64,000 nucleotides of DNA from Tetmemena sp. SeJ-2015 (Eukaryota > Ciliophora > Spirotrichea > Sporadotrichida > Oxytrichidae), in the NCBI GenBank assembly GCA_027382625.1, contig JAJKFJ010021574.1, forward strand, positions 186,001 through 250,000, in the 5' to 3' direction. A program made the translations under genes and the position numbers. This document shows, piece by piece, positions 42,901 to 53,100 of this stretch. The first letter of the stretch is position 1. Each line of letters opens with the position of its first letter. Under the pieces are notes generated by a model. The model saw nothing but the letters and a program-made list of their open reading frames with translations, ran no database searches and was not told where the DNA came from.

Positions 42901-44466
42901 AAGGTATCAGAAGTCTCTGATTGAGAATAAGAAAATTGTGGTGATTGTGCTCTTTGTCATCTCAAACACAGTTATCATCCTAGCTTGCCTCATTCTAATC
43001 CCTGTTATTAGAGAGGTGAACTAATCCAGAACAGTCATTCTAACATTGCTAGTTGATATACCCAATCAGAACATACAGATTTTTATGAACCAGTGTGAAA
43101 ACTTTATGGCGCTCATTGGTGACTAAGAGAAGCAAAATGAGTTTAATGAAGCAGAGTAAGAATCCGAGCCTGAGTCATTCAAGGATGGTGAAAACAATAG
43201 GAATGGGCCAACCCCGACTACTGTCATGAGAGGAGGTTAAAAGATCCCTGTCAATCTCAAGCTGTCTTATGCTGAATTCGTAATTCAAGTTACTTGCTGT
43301 GCCTTCTTCATTATCACCTACTACTCCTAATGTTTGTACTATAAATTAATTTAGTAAGGACTATACTACTCGCTGATGTTCTATTTGAACTTAGACTATG
43401 TGAACGACATCACTCATGTGAATAACGAAATCGGAGTTATTGGCCAAGCTGAGCAGTATTTCTCCTTTGCTCAAAACTCAATTAGAGAACTTATTTATGA
43501 TCCTACCGCCCTATTCTTAATCTAGATAGCTAGGAAATTGCTTTAGATACCATAGAGCATATTCAAAACATCAACCGACTCATTTAGGAAGAGCAATTTC
43601 AGAACTAGTACAATAACCAAGACTCATACAATAACGCCTTTAACTAGATTTTCCACTAAAATCTCTGCTAGTCACAAAATACCTTCATCAATTTCACTAA
43701 CATACCTTTGAATTTGCATTTTAATGCCTTTAAATCCCATCTAAATAACTTTAAATTGTTAGACCATGTTTTCGTATTCTGCTACATTTGTAAGTCAAAC
43801 TCTTTCTATAATCATACTTTATATAGGGATTGCAAACTGTAATTGCTCGCTATATTGAGACTCTGAAACAGCTGCTTAAAACTTTCTTTTTGTACAAGGA
43901 CTAAGGGAAGAGTGTGGATTCGCTCCTCGATTCAAGTTACTTTGTAGAGTTGTTTATCCTGCAGTTTGGAATTATCAAAGCCTCCTTAAGAGAAATTAAA
44001 GTCAATCTTCATTTTTTATAACTTTTGTAATTTAAATTATAGATGCCATGCTGGCTTAGATTAACGAGAATTATAACACCAAACTTAATTTGAGAATCAC
44101 TGGGTTTATCATATTCATAGCTTTCTTGGTGTTAGGTTATCTTAAAACATTTATTTATTGTATGAGGAAATCTCTTCCTTATGAAATGAGTATTCATTTA
44201 ATCTGTTCGTGTGGCTTCCCTACTTAAGCAAATTAAAGAAGGAAATATGGCGCACTAAGCAGATGTTGACCATCATCCCTATTGAAGTAATTCAGAAGCT
44301 GCCTAAGGTGCAGGAGTACATTTTCAGAGAGAGTGCTGATGGATCCTCAGGCCTTGGCTTAATCTCACCTCAGATGAACTCTGCCAGTTTTGAGAACAGT
44401 GAAGCCAAGAAAGCTGCTAAGGCTAGCTCTGCTGCTGCTGGTGAGCAGGAGTTAGGAGCGGATTGA
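36962..44466 (+). CDS. TmcB-like PAS membrane protein, copy 2
   Basis: Paralogue of the 25201-31516 gene, same order: membrane helices (AFIIILVILDILYVSYSF, YIWLFLGYPQYQWLLIVI), helical-repeat region, PAS domain at about 39880-40270 (ACKLFGFSMPELANHS, KERLVLGRHKSGF), linker and a C-terminal membrane block. It ends GEQELGAD then TGA 44464-44466. It carries many more IESs than copy 1. Eleven with pointers were resolved in the first 2 kb, and excising them restores colinearity with copy 1. Introns 37268-37358 and 37747-37819 are shared in position with copy 1. Intervening genes (CK1, DYNLT, zinc finger) separate the two copies, so this is a local but not adjacent duplication. Confidence 0.85.
37064..37119 (+). 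other. IES, pointer GTTTTA, TmcB copy 2
   Basis: Pointer copies 37064-37069 and 37114-37119; 50 bp removed, giving I-Y-N-V-L-Y-V-L-L-K-D-D. Copy 1 is uninterrupted here (I-F-N-V-L-Y-V-L-L-K-D-D). Confidence 0.93.
37159..37214 (+). other. IES, pointer GAGATGC, TmcB copy 2
   Basis: Pointer copies 37159-37165 and 37208-37214; 49 bp removed, giving M-W-K-E-M-L-M-A-S-L-D-F-L. Absent in copy 1. Confidence 0.92.
37268..37358 (+). other. Intron 1, TmcB copy 2
   Basis: GTAAGT...ATCTAG, 91 nt; joins F-F-N-L to S-N-F-P-W-N. Same position as intron 1 of copy 1. Confidence 0.87.
37434..37485 (+). other. IES, pointer TTC, TmcB copy 2
   Basis: Pointer copies 37434-37436 and 37483-37485; 49 bp removed, giving L-F-Q-N-F-I-Q-I-N-F-W-Y-E-K-L, same length as copy 1. 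Confidence 0.82.
37565..37618 (+). other. IES, pointer TCTT, TmcB copy 2
   Basis: Pointer copies 37565-37568 and 37615-37618; 50 bp removed, giving F-I-I-I-L-V-I-L-D-I-L-Y-V. Confidence 0.86.
37747..37819 (+). other. Intron 2, TmcB copy 2
   Basis: GTAAGT...TGCTAG, 73 nt; phase-1 junction V-L-E-T-F-T as in copy 1. Confidence 0.85.
38243..38276 (+). other. IES, pointer ATTGT, TmcB copy 2
   Basis: Pointer copies 38243-38247 and 38272-38276; 29 bp removed, giving V-K-I-V-G-T-Y-I-W-L-F-L-G. Confidence 0.88.
38361..38409 (+). other. IES, pointer ATTT, TmcB copy 2
   Basis: Pointer copies 38361-38364 and 38406-38409; 45 bp removed including an in-frame TGA, giving Y-T-A-F-E-N-F-R-F-H-W-P. Confidence 0.84.
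38495..38527 (+). other. IES, pointer ACTT, TmcB copy 2
   Basis: Pointer copies 38495-38498 and 38524-38527; 29 bp removed, giving L-W-I-N-F-C-L-L-I-A-K-I-L. Confidence 0.85.
38563..38606 (+). other. IES, pointer ATTT, TmcB copy 2
   Basis: Pointer copies 38563-38566 and 38603-38606; 40 bp removed, giving Q-H-T-D-F-T-G-A-L-Q-I-M-L. Confidence 0.84.
38649..38699 (+). other. IES, pointer AGTAA, TmcB copy 2
   Basis: Pointer copies 38649-38653 and 38695-38699; 46 bp removed, giving I-P-L-V-V-I-L-F-G-K-D-E-L. Confidence 0.88.
38874..38921 (+). other. IES, pointer ATCTT, TmcB copy 2
   Basis: Pointer copies 38874-38878 and 38917-38921; 43 bp removed, giving N-A-I-I-L-K-G-Y-I-H-Q-H-E. Same protein position as 26934-26983 in copy 1. 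Confidence 0.88.
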
Positions 44467-44529
44467 TTCAGATTTTAAACAAAGTTAATACACACAGAGT
44501 AAAGATTGGAATTTTTAAAGTTATGCCTC

Positions 44530-45562
44530 AATTGCCAAATAACAACTGAGTGCACAAATTAATTGCCTAGAAAATAAGTTAAAACAAATTTAAGAATCCC
44601 TCTCCTTTCCTCATTATCTTATTCTGTTAGATTAAAGTTGGGTAAATCAAGGAATAAGTTGTGTAAACAGAAATTTCAAGAAATTTAAGGATATAAACTT
44701 GTGGCTTAATTATACTTAAATTTTTACTTTACATTTGGTTTAAATTAGAGACACTCATTAAATACTTTACTCCAAATAAAGCAAAATTAATCTGAATGAG
44801 GAAAAGGTTTTAGACAAGAAGAAGTCAGCCTATCTTGGGACTTTAGGAAATCACAATAGCTCTTTTATTCATCAGCTCAGCAAATCATCCTTTATATATT
44901 AGCAATTAATTATTTAAGCATTGTTGATACTGGATAAGAGCAGTCTTCAAATAATAAATGCCCCAAAAATAATCAGCAAACTGCTCAACTTAAATCCAAT
45001 CTGAAAACAATAAAGGAATATTCTTATAGCCCCCACAACTTTAGGACATCTTAATTTATAGAGATGGAGATAAGTCTAGCTCGTCATCCTCTCAAGGAGA
45101 GCTTCTCTCGAAATTCACTAATTTTAGAAACCAAGATACTTCAGACACTTCAAACGGCCATAGACTGCTAGCCACTCAAAGCAGAGATGCTTTTAATTAA
45201 AGTTATTAGGACTGCTAGGATTTCTCCAGAAGTTTTGATAACACTTGCGAGCTTGAGAGGATATACTCAGGGGAAATCCCTGCTCCATCAAGCTTAAATG
45301 ATGTGCCTTATATCTAGAAATCCTGCTTCAATGTCTAATTATGAGTTTGATTTTTGAGTCTCCAAAAGCATCAGCCAGATATTGTTGAACAGGAGACTCT
45401 GCGTAACCTGCAGCTAAACTGTGAATAAACGAAATGAGAATTAAGTCGTAATCAGAGTACAATCGAACGGGCTCCCCAATCATTGTGTCTACTGGGGAAC
45501 AGATCCTGAGCGACCTGATAGAGTAGGAGCAGGTGCAGCTTTCGACTTCTCTTCAAAATTGA
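44530..45562 (+). CDS. Unknown Ser/Asn-rich coding-like region
   Basis: Several open segments on the plus strand look coding: QQLSAQINCLENKLKQIQES (coiled-coil-like), GTLGNHNSSFIHQLSKSS, a Ser-run SSSSSSQGELLSKFTNF, then QDFSRSFDNTCELERIYSGE and a last piece ending STSLQN before TGA 45560-45562. The frame changes between segments near 44660, 45000, 45345 and 45440, as expected for IESs, but pointers were not resolved. No start codon or family recognised. It could be one gene, or the 5' part of the YHYH-domain gene that follows at once. Confidence 0.35.
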
Positions 45563-46618
45563 ATGTTTCTCATTTTATTCTCAGTGAACTGGAATACCTT
45601 CACGGGCAAGTCTATAAAGGTAAGGCCTTTGAATTAGGGGTAAGCAAATGCAATAGTCTGCGGAGATAATGAATGGTCCTCTGCGATTCCTGACTCTTTT
45701 AACTTTACCGATATACAAGAGTAAATCTATGGTAACAAATCAGAAGACTACACTGACATTGATGAGTTCGTGGGAGTATCTTTGAATGGTGTTTGCTAAG
45801 CAGTGGCTTAAAGAGCTCATAATAAATATATCCTTACATTTATTTAAATTTGGTCAAAACTAAAGGTGGATCCATTGTTTCCGAAGGTCGTTGGCAGTAG
45901 CTTTAGCAATCCAAATGATGGCGTTGAGTTTCTTGACTAATGTTTGACCAGTATCTAAGACTCCAGAAATCTGGGAATACATCACTATCATATCGCAACT
46001 CCATGTCTTTTTGACATGCAGAAGTAAGCAGCGGACAACGTGAAACCTTGCTCAAACATTACTTAATGCCAGGCAGACATGATTACCTACACTCAGAAGC
46101 AAATGAATGGCAATCTTCAGAAATTCACTCCATTGGGAATGTCAAAAGACGGTCATCCTATTTATGGACCTTACAATCAGAAGGGCAAACTGTGGCAGCC
46201 ATGTGAAGTCGATATATGCACATCTAATTTAAGTTTTATTTATGAGAAATGCAACGGTCTCTTTATTGATGGCTAGTATGCATATGTGTCAACTTTCTTT
46301 CATCCCTATTTCATTGCTTGTTGGGGTCCTGGAAGCAAGGATAACTTTCAATTTATTAAGTCTTAAAATTATTTTAGCAATTTATTGTTATATTTAAGTT
46401 TTTAGTATAACTTTTAGCAGTCTTGCTCCAGCAATCCCAGAATTTGCTCTCTTGGATTTGAGAACTTGATCATGAGCAATTAATAATTTGATATATATTT
46501 TTCCATTCATTCATTTATGCAACTTAAATATTCTTGCTTCATTCACCATAGCTTGCATAATTAGCTTAATTTTATGATTATAATTCTCAAATATTTTGTA
46601 AATATAGAGACTCTGTGA
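45563..46618 (+). CDS. YHYH-domain protein
   Basis: Carries the YHYH signature: VEFLDQCLTSI, then IHHYHIATPCLF and LGMSKDGHPIYGPYNQKG, then NGLFIDGQYAYVSTFFHPYF and CWGPGS. YHYH proteins are extracellular or secreted domains of unknown function, often with paired Cys. The candidate start ATG 45563 gives a short hydrophobic leader (MFLILFSVNW); an upstream MDS could replace it. One in-frame IES (pointer ATGCA) splits the CNG motif. The Cys pair in QQSCSSNPRICSLGF (about 46420-46465) is probably still coding. The end is the first in-frame TGA, 46616-46618, and may be too far downstream. Confidence 0.75.
46216..46253 (+). other. IES of 33 bp, in frame, pointer ATGCA, YHYH gene
   Basis: Pointer copies 46216-46220 and 46249-46253. 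Removal gives E-V-D-I-C-N-G-L-F-I-D-G; the insert carries no TGA. Confidence 0.8.
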
Positions 46619-46720
46619 TATTGAAATGCACGGCTTAGATAATTTAATAAATCGTAGTGAGTGAAAAAAAAGTCTGATAATAAGTGTCTATTAGCAAACC
46701 TCATTATAAAACAACCATCA

Positions 46721-48655
46721 ATGTCTGAGAGTAAAATATAGCCAAATCTTAATTCACTTAGATAAGAGCCTCCAAATTTAGGAGGCTTGAGCTTTTAAAA
46801 TTTGAACTATGGGCATCTAGTGAGGAACATGTTCTCATTTAGTTAACAAACAGGAAGACTTAACCCTTGGCTTTTTGAGAGAGGAGGCAATACAAAAGGG
46901 AATAATGAAGGTGAGTCAATCCAGAGATCTTAAAATTCAACGAGTCACATTAATTCTCCAAAAGCTAATACATCGAATGCAGTCGTATAGTTTTGTTTTA
47001 ATTTGTCATTACTTTGGCTAATATTCTCATTAAGAGTTCTTCATCTCTTGCAAACTTAGACAAGGCCAAGGTTCTTAATTTTAGAGATGTCCCCACATTT
47101 ACTCCAGTTTAATTAAAGAGAAAATAAGAAAGCAAGAATGAAGAAAGGACCACTTGTAAAGTCAAGGACTATGACGATTCACAAATTCAAAGGCACTACT
47201 CCAAGTATATATAAGAAAACTGTTCAATAGTTAACCCTGAAAAAATCAGAGTTTTGAGAAGGGGATCGCAATTATCTATAATCCAAAGTCAGGCAAGAGT
47301 AGGGAGATAAGAGACCAGATATAAGAATATCTATAAGCTAGAGGGATTAAGTCATAATATTTCAAGACAGAAAGAAGCATGCACGCTTACCAATACTCTC
47401 AAGAGATGGACTTGAACTAGTTTGATGCAATTATGCCTGTGGGAGGGGATGGAACTATTCATGAAGTAGTGAATGGCATGCTAAGTAGGCAAGACAAAAA
47501 CAAGATCCCACTAGTTTTAATGCCAAATGGCACTGGAAATTATAATTATTATATTCCAATTTTAAATGATCTTTGTGCTACATTCTTCATTATAGAAGTT
47601 AAATTTATTGTTGAGTGGAAGTAAATCTATCTTTTAATTTGATATTAATTTTCTTAAGTTCATATACAAATTTAATTGTTATTAAGTCCTAATTTAAAAT
47701 TATAGCGAACTTTTTAATTAAATAAATAACTTTAACTCTGTAGAGGATGCACTTAGCTAATTGGAGAAGCCTTCTAAATTCAAAATGGATAAATTATCAT
47801 ATACTATTTTGAGAATTATTTACAATCATTATTTTCTCAGCATCTAATAAATAAATTTTGACATTCTTTATCTTAGTTAATAATTGTTATATGGATGTAG
47901 TTGAGATATTCCTAGATCACGAAGATACTTAGGAAATTGAAAGGAAGCAGCAATAAGCAGATTGGAGTTTGTATCACAGATTCTCAACTATAAATACCTG
48001 CTTCTCATTAGTTGCTCGTTCTTGCTATGACACATAGAAGTATAAGAAGTATTTAGGAAAGTCAGCCTACACCATATTTGCAGCTAAGCATATATTCTTG
48101 CACACTCCTGACTACTACGATCTCTATTTAGATGGAGAGCCAGTTCTTATGAATCAGGACGTTGCCTGCATTTTTATCAACAACGGCAAGCTTGGTGGAG
48201 GAGGCAATATTTTAAACAGCTTTGGAATGATCAATGATGGAGTGGTGGAGATAGGAGTAGTTTAAAATCTAATAGCATAGAAAGGCTTGCTCGGAGGAGC
48301 CTTAGAAATCAATAAATTTTTCGATGGAGCAACCAAAGGAGGAGGACTGCATGTCTACGATAGAAACAACTATCAGCTGTTTAGAGGCAGGGAAGTTAGA
48401 GTTGTTAATCAGAATTATCAAAGAGATAACTTTATTTAACTTTAGAAATTATTATAGCGATATAGAGATAATCCTTAATTGAAAAAGGAGGTAGACTTTA
48501 ATGTAGATGGAGAACCCTTGAAATTCAAAGAATACGTTAAGATGAAGGTTTTACATTAAGAACTTGAGGTCATTCTCATAAAATTTGTATTTATGTATTG
48601 GTATTTAATTCTTGATTATGAAAAGCTTTTGAAAAAGTCAAACTACATCGTATGA
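46721..48655 (+). CDS. Sphingosine/diacylglycerol kinase family lipid kinase
   Basis: Lipid kinase with the DAGK catalytic fold: AIIYNPKSGKS, MPVGGDGTIHEVVNGML (GGDGT ATP site), then PLVLMPNGTGN. After two AT-rich breaks (about 47540-47735 and about 47790-47885) it continues with YLGKSAYTIFAAKHIF, MNQDVACIFINNGKLGGG, NDGVVEIGVVQN and FNVDGEPLKFKE, the usual C-terminal lobe. It would phosphorylate sphingoid bases or diacylglycerol. The Ser/Gln-rich N-terminus starts at ATG 46721. A frame break next to a run of six A (about 47240) is cured by one extra A. Stop TGA 48653-48655. Confidence 0.85.
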
Positions 48656-48775
48656 TAAGCAGTGGTAACAAATTAGTTATTAGAATTAATTTAATGCCAA
48701 TTAGTTAAGCCAATCTTTTAATTTTGAGAAGGTAATGTTTAAATTTAATATGCTGAGAGGTTTAAGGATAAAAAC

Positions 48776-48785
48776 GTAGAAGGAA
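48776..48785 (+). other. Scrambled-junction pointer GTAGAAGGAA, copy at 5' end of inverted ABCA block
   Basis: Ten bases identical to the reverse complement at 50117-50126. Joining the two blocks through one copy reads [16 protein letters not shown], exactly the expected ABC sequence between Walker A and the Q-loop. The flanking bases differ on both sides. Confidence 0.88.
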
Positions 48786-50021
48786 ATAGGATGGGGCTCT
48801 GTGCTCAGAACAACCTTATTTGGGACAAAGTGACTGTTGATCAGCACTTGAATTTCATAGGAGCAGTTAAAGGTCTCTCAAGAAGTGAAATCATCAACTC
48901 ATCATATCTTAATATTACCATCATGAGTGTTAATAAATATAATAAACTAAAGGGAACTGATAAAGACCACTCTTGACTTAACTCCATTTACAAAGACCAA
49001 GGCTTGTGATCTCAGTGGAGGTAACAAGCGCAAACTCTGTTGCGCTATGTCTCTTATGGGCAACCCTCGACTCGAGTTCTTAGATGAGCCTACTACAGGA
49101 GTGGACCCAATTGCAAGAAGATCTTTATTTAAGATGCTGAAGCACCTTAAAAAATCCTCCATTATGCTAACTACTCATTCCATTATTCTTAATTAGCAAT
49201 TTTCTGATATTTCTTCATAGAATGGACGAGGCAGAAGCCCTTTGCGATGTAATTGCGATCATGATCAACGGTAGATTCGTGTGCTTAGGCTCTCCCAGTC
49301 ATTTGAAATAGAAGTATGGATAGGGTTACTAGATCACAGTTAGACTTAATGAAATAGCTAACAAGGCTTCAGTTGAGGCTAAAATCTTAGAGAAACTACC
49401 TTTTGTAAAGAAGGAACAGTCATAAGAAGCAAGTCAGGCCTAGCAAGCAAACGAATCATTAGAAATCGGTTTTAGAGTTGATGTAAACTCCTACGGCCAA
49501 GATAATCACATCCAGCAAATAGCTTTCATATTCTAGACCCTTAATGAGTTACATTCTGAGAATATGTTCGCCGACTTCTAAGTTAAGTAATTAAGTTATC
49601 TTATGATATGTAAGTGACTAGATCTTCCTTAGAGCACGTGTTCATTCATTTCGCTAAGTTCTAGCTTGCTCAATAGAATATTCCAGGCGCAAATAATCAA
49701 CAGTAACCTGCTGCTTACGGTGTTCCTCTGTAACCTATGTTAGTTTTATTTTTAATATTATCTATGGGTCAGAATGTTTAAGGAGGCTAGATATAGATGA
49801 TGCCTGGCCAAAATCCCTAACTGGTATTCCAGTAGCAGCAATAGTAGTAACAAATGATGTAGTAGCAACAGATGCTCTGGCAATAACAGCAGTAGGCATT
49901 CTATTAACAGCAAAATATGCAATAATAGCCTTAAATGTAGATGCCACCTCCTCAATACCAAAATCAAATGCAACCTCAAATCAACAATAAGACCCCCAAA
50001 GAAGGAGGAAAATAGGTTTGA
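48776..50021 (+). CDS. ABCA-type transporter, 3' MDS block (inverted part of scrambled gene)
   Basis: Encodes the second half of nucleotide-binding domain 2: [20 protein letters not shown] (Q-loop), [18 protein letters not shown] (ABC signature), [13 protein letters not shown] (Walker B and D-loop) and [14 protein letters not shown] (H-loop). Then come the ABCA regulatory region ([13 protein letters not shown]) and a Gln-rich tail ending at TGA 50019-50021. There is no Walker A on this strand. The missing first half of NBD2 is on the minus strand ending at 50117, and the two share GTAGAAGGAA in frame. Internal IESs at about 48900-48960, 49182-49223 (pointer AT) and 49579-49615 (TAAGT). Read it together with 50117-54273. 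Confidence 0.9.
49182..49223 (+). other. IES, pointer AT, ABCA 3' block
   Basis: Pointer copies 49182-49183 and 49222-49223; 40 bp removed, giving L-T-T-H-S-M-D-E-A-E-A-L, the H-loop region. Confidence 0.78.
49579..49615 (+). other. IES, pointer TAAGT, ABCA 3' block
   Basis: Pointer copies 49579-49583 and 49611-49615; 32 bp removed, giving [15 protein letters not shown]. Confidence 0.87.
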
Positions 50022-50116
50022 ATGTTTTAAGAAAGACAGATAGGCTACAATTATTTCAAAGGTATCTGTAAATTTTAATTACTTGAATCTTTATTTGATA
50101 AGAGAGATATGTGCTA

Positions 50117-50126
50117 TTCCTTCTAC
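50117..50126 (-). other. Scrambled-junction pointer GTAGAAGGAA, copy at 3' end of main ABCA block
   Basis: Minus-strand partner of 48776-48785. Beyond it the minus frame goes on only into unrelated sequence. Because the copies are in opposite orientation, joining needs inversion of the 48.8-50.0 kb block, not simple excision. Confidence 0.88.
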
Positions 50127-53100
50127 ATTAGTGTTGAACTCCTGAATGGGAGTCCTGAGGAGATATACCTCTCCATAGGATCTAGGATGTTCCATAGTAA
50201 GCATTGAGAACGTAGTAGACTTTCCAGCTCCGTTAGGGCCAAGTAGTCCGAACACTTAATTTTGCTCAATGCCGAAAGAATTGCCGCTTACTGCAGGATA
50301 GCCGTTGTCGTAGCACTTATGAAGATTCTTAACTTTAAGGAGATAGTAGAATTTGAATAAATACAGCTTAACTCAATGTTTAGATAGTTGTGCTCACCCT
50401 GATCATGGTTGATAGTTTGGATCTCTCTGATGACATCTTCATCAGGTGCGAGATATCTCGGGTGCCATGTTGGTTGTCTCATGTCTTCAGTCTTGAACTT
50501 ATTAAGCTTGATGGTATCGATGATGATAGTGATGGTGAAGAATATAAAGCCAAGGATTACCATGAGTACGCAAGCCACAGGTGGTGTGTACACGAAATAG
50601 GATTCAATTGTATCCCAGCCGCTAATTTAGTTAGACTCATAGGTGTGTTTGAGAACCACGTAAACAAGCGATTCATAGAAGGGCTGGAAGGGATCCTCAG
50701 CCAAGATGTACCTGATAACTTTGCTTCCGTCTTTTCCAGTGAGGGCACTCAGAACTGAGCCGACGGTGCTTGGAACTATATAACCAATGACAAGATATAG
50801 AAGTCCAATTTGTCTGAAGGCACTATTCGCAGAAGAGAATAAAAAGCCAACCATGTAAGTCAAACTGATAAGTGCAAATCCAAAGCTGGCTAGGATGCCT
50901 AAGAACACTCCCCAGTTTTCAGTAAAAGCTTCCACCTTCATAAAAAAGAAAATGAAGCATGATTATCATAGGGAAGAGGAGGGCAACAAAGGCTAAACAA
51001 GGTATAAGGAACAAGCACAAGTCGGCTATATAGTTTCCAACATAATAACCATTCATAAATCAGAATCAAATGTAGTCTTGAAATAAATCATACTTGCTTA
51101 TCCAAAATCTATTCTATTTTATAATTATAAGGAAGAGTAACCTTATTTACAAAAATCCAAAGTTATGCTTCGTGCTTTTAAATTTTCTTTTCCAGAAATA
51201 AAATTAAAATTGAAACCTATATTCCTTTTCATATATACATTTAAGAATAATAGAGCGGATGCCCATGAAGTGCATTAAGTAGCGAAGTTTAAATTCTCTA
51301 TCCTGGCAAGGAGCGAGTATGAAAATACCAGAGCAAATACAAAAACCTATCAGCATCCAAAGAGTAAAGAGGAAAGAGATAATGATGATGTACACCATTT
51401 TGGTATTATCATCTGCGTCTTTGGGAATTTTAATTGCCCTTAAAATATAAGTTCTTCATTTTTGAGAATGAAGCCATTGAAAATAAGGAAAGAGAATATT
51501 GCAGAAATGAAAGGACTAGCGAGCAACAGCCACATTCTTGGCTCAGTTGAAAATTGTATCATTCTTCTCTTGAATAAATAAAAATGTTTCATACACTAAA
51601 ATTGAAAACAGCAGCGACTTGCTAGAAGAAAGATGGCGAGCCTTAAATGTCAAGATAGTTCAAGAAGTCTTAATTGCTTTCTAAGTCATCTCTGTCAATA
51701 GTTCCATATGATTTTAATCAGCTTAAAATACAATATAATCCTCCATCTACGTTGTGAAGTCTTTCTTCAGCCTTAGCAATGCTCACATAAGCGTCCTCTA
51801 AACTGTTCATTTCAATATCGATATAGACAAATGGGAATTTCCTTTCTAGCTCAAGGAGCAGCTCAGGTATCTTTGGTTGTTGATCGAAGGGTACAAGATA
51901 TATAAGCTTCTTTTGAGTTGAGTCAAAGCTTTCTTCACAACCTACAATCAGCCCAGAGTCCAATAGCACTTCGTCAATTTACTACTTTGCTTACACGAAT
52001 AGATCAAAGCATTGTGGAGATGCTTTCGCTTCGATTAGCAAATTGTATCCCACACCAAAACTTAAAAATCTACAATCCTTTTTAAGACAAACGCTTTTTA
52101 ATGTTGAAAGGGGTGTCTAGAGCAAGCAATTTACCATGCGACATGATTTCATCAATTTAATAGATAATCAAATGATGCAAATCCTTTCAGCAAGTTCATC
52201 AGCCTCTTCAAGATGCTAGGTGCTCATTATGATGGATCTTCCTTACTTGATTTGCCTGATCAAATTCCAAACCTGTCTTCTCGATTCTACGTCTAAACCT
52301 GAAGTAGGTTCATCTAGGATAATTAGCTTTGACCCTCCGATAAGAGCCATTCCCAAAGACAGCTTTCTCTTCATGCCTCCAGAGAGAGTCTTTGAAAGTT
52401 TGTTCATGTGCTCTGTCAATAAGACCTATATAAAGTAAGTAATGTCCGTAATGATTAAGACGACTTGAAGTGTATCTCTGATTTATTGATTTATTTCATT
52501 AGGAGGAATATCCTTGAGCTCACACACTAGTCTTAGATGCTCCTCGCATGTTAGATTTTCAAAGAGTACGTCGAATTGTTAGCAGAGACCCAAGCTCTAT
52601 CTAACACCATCCATATCTTCCATCAAGCTATGACCGTATACTACAAAATATTCATACTACACAATTATAAATTCAATCTTCAATTTAATATCTTAAGATC
52701 TTGAACAATCTTACTGTTAGCATCACCACTTGTAGGTTGTAGGACACCTGTCATCATATAGATGGCAGTAGTTTTTCCAGCTCCATTGTGCCCGAGCAAG
52801 GTGAAGACTTCATTTGCTTGAATATCTAAGCTCAAGTCATCCACAGCCTTGAAGGTTCCGAATTTCTTGGTTAGCTTTTTTATTTGAATGGGTGCCTAAT
52901 TAATATATTTAGCTGATTCATGAATAGCCAATTTTAATAATAAGAAATTGAAAGGTTAATTGAGAATCTATCTTTGTAATTAGAATAAATTTTGCTGATG
53001 AGAGTGTTAATTATAGTATTAATTTGGATAGATGAAAGATAGATTACTCTATTTTTGTCAGAATGTTATATATAAGAACCGGATGAAATGTATAAGATAA

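Noticed and set aside
48776..50021. Plus-strand ABC segment as an independent half-transporter or pseudogene
   Set aside because: It begins exactly where the minus-strand NBD2 ends, shares an in-frame 10-bp pointer with it, lacks Walker A, and the minus block lacks everything after that point.
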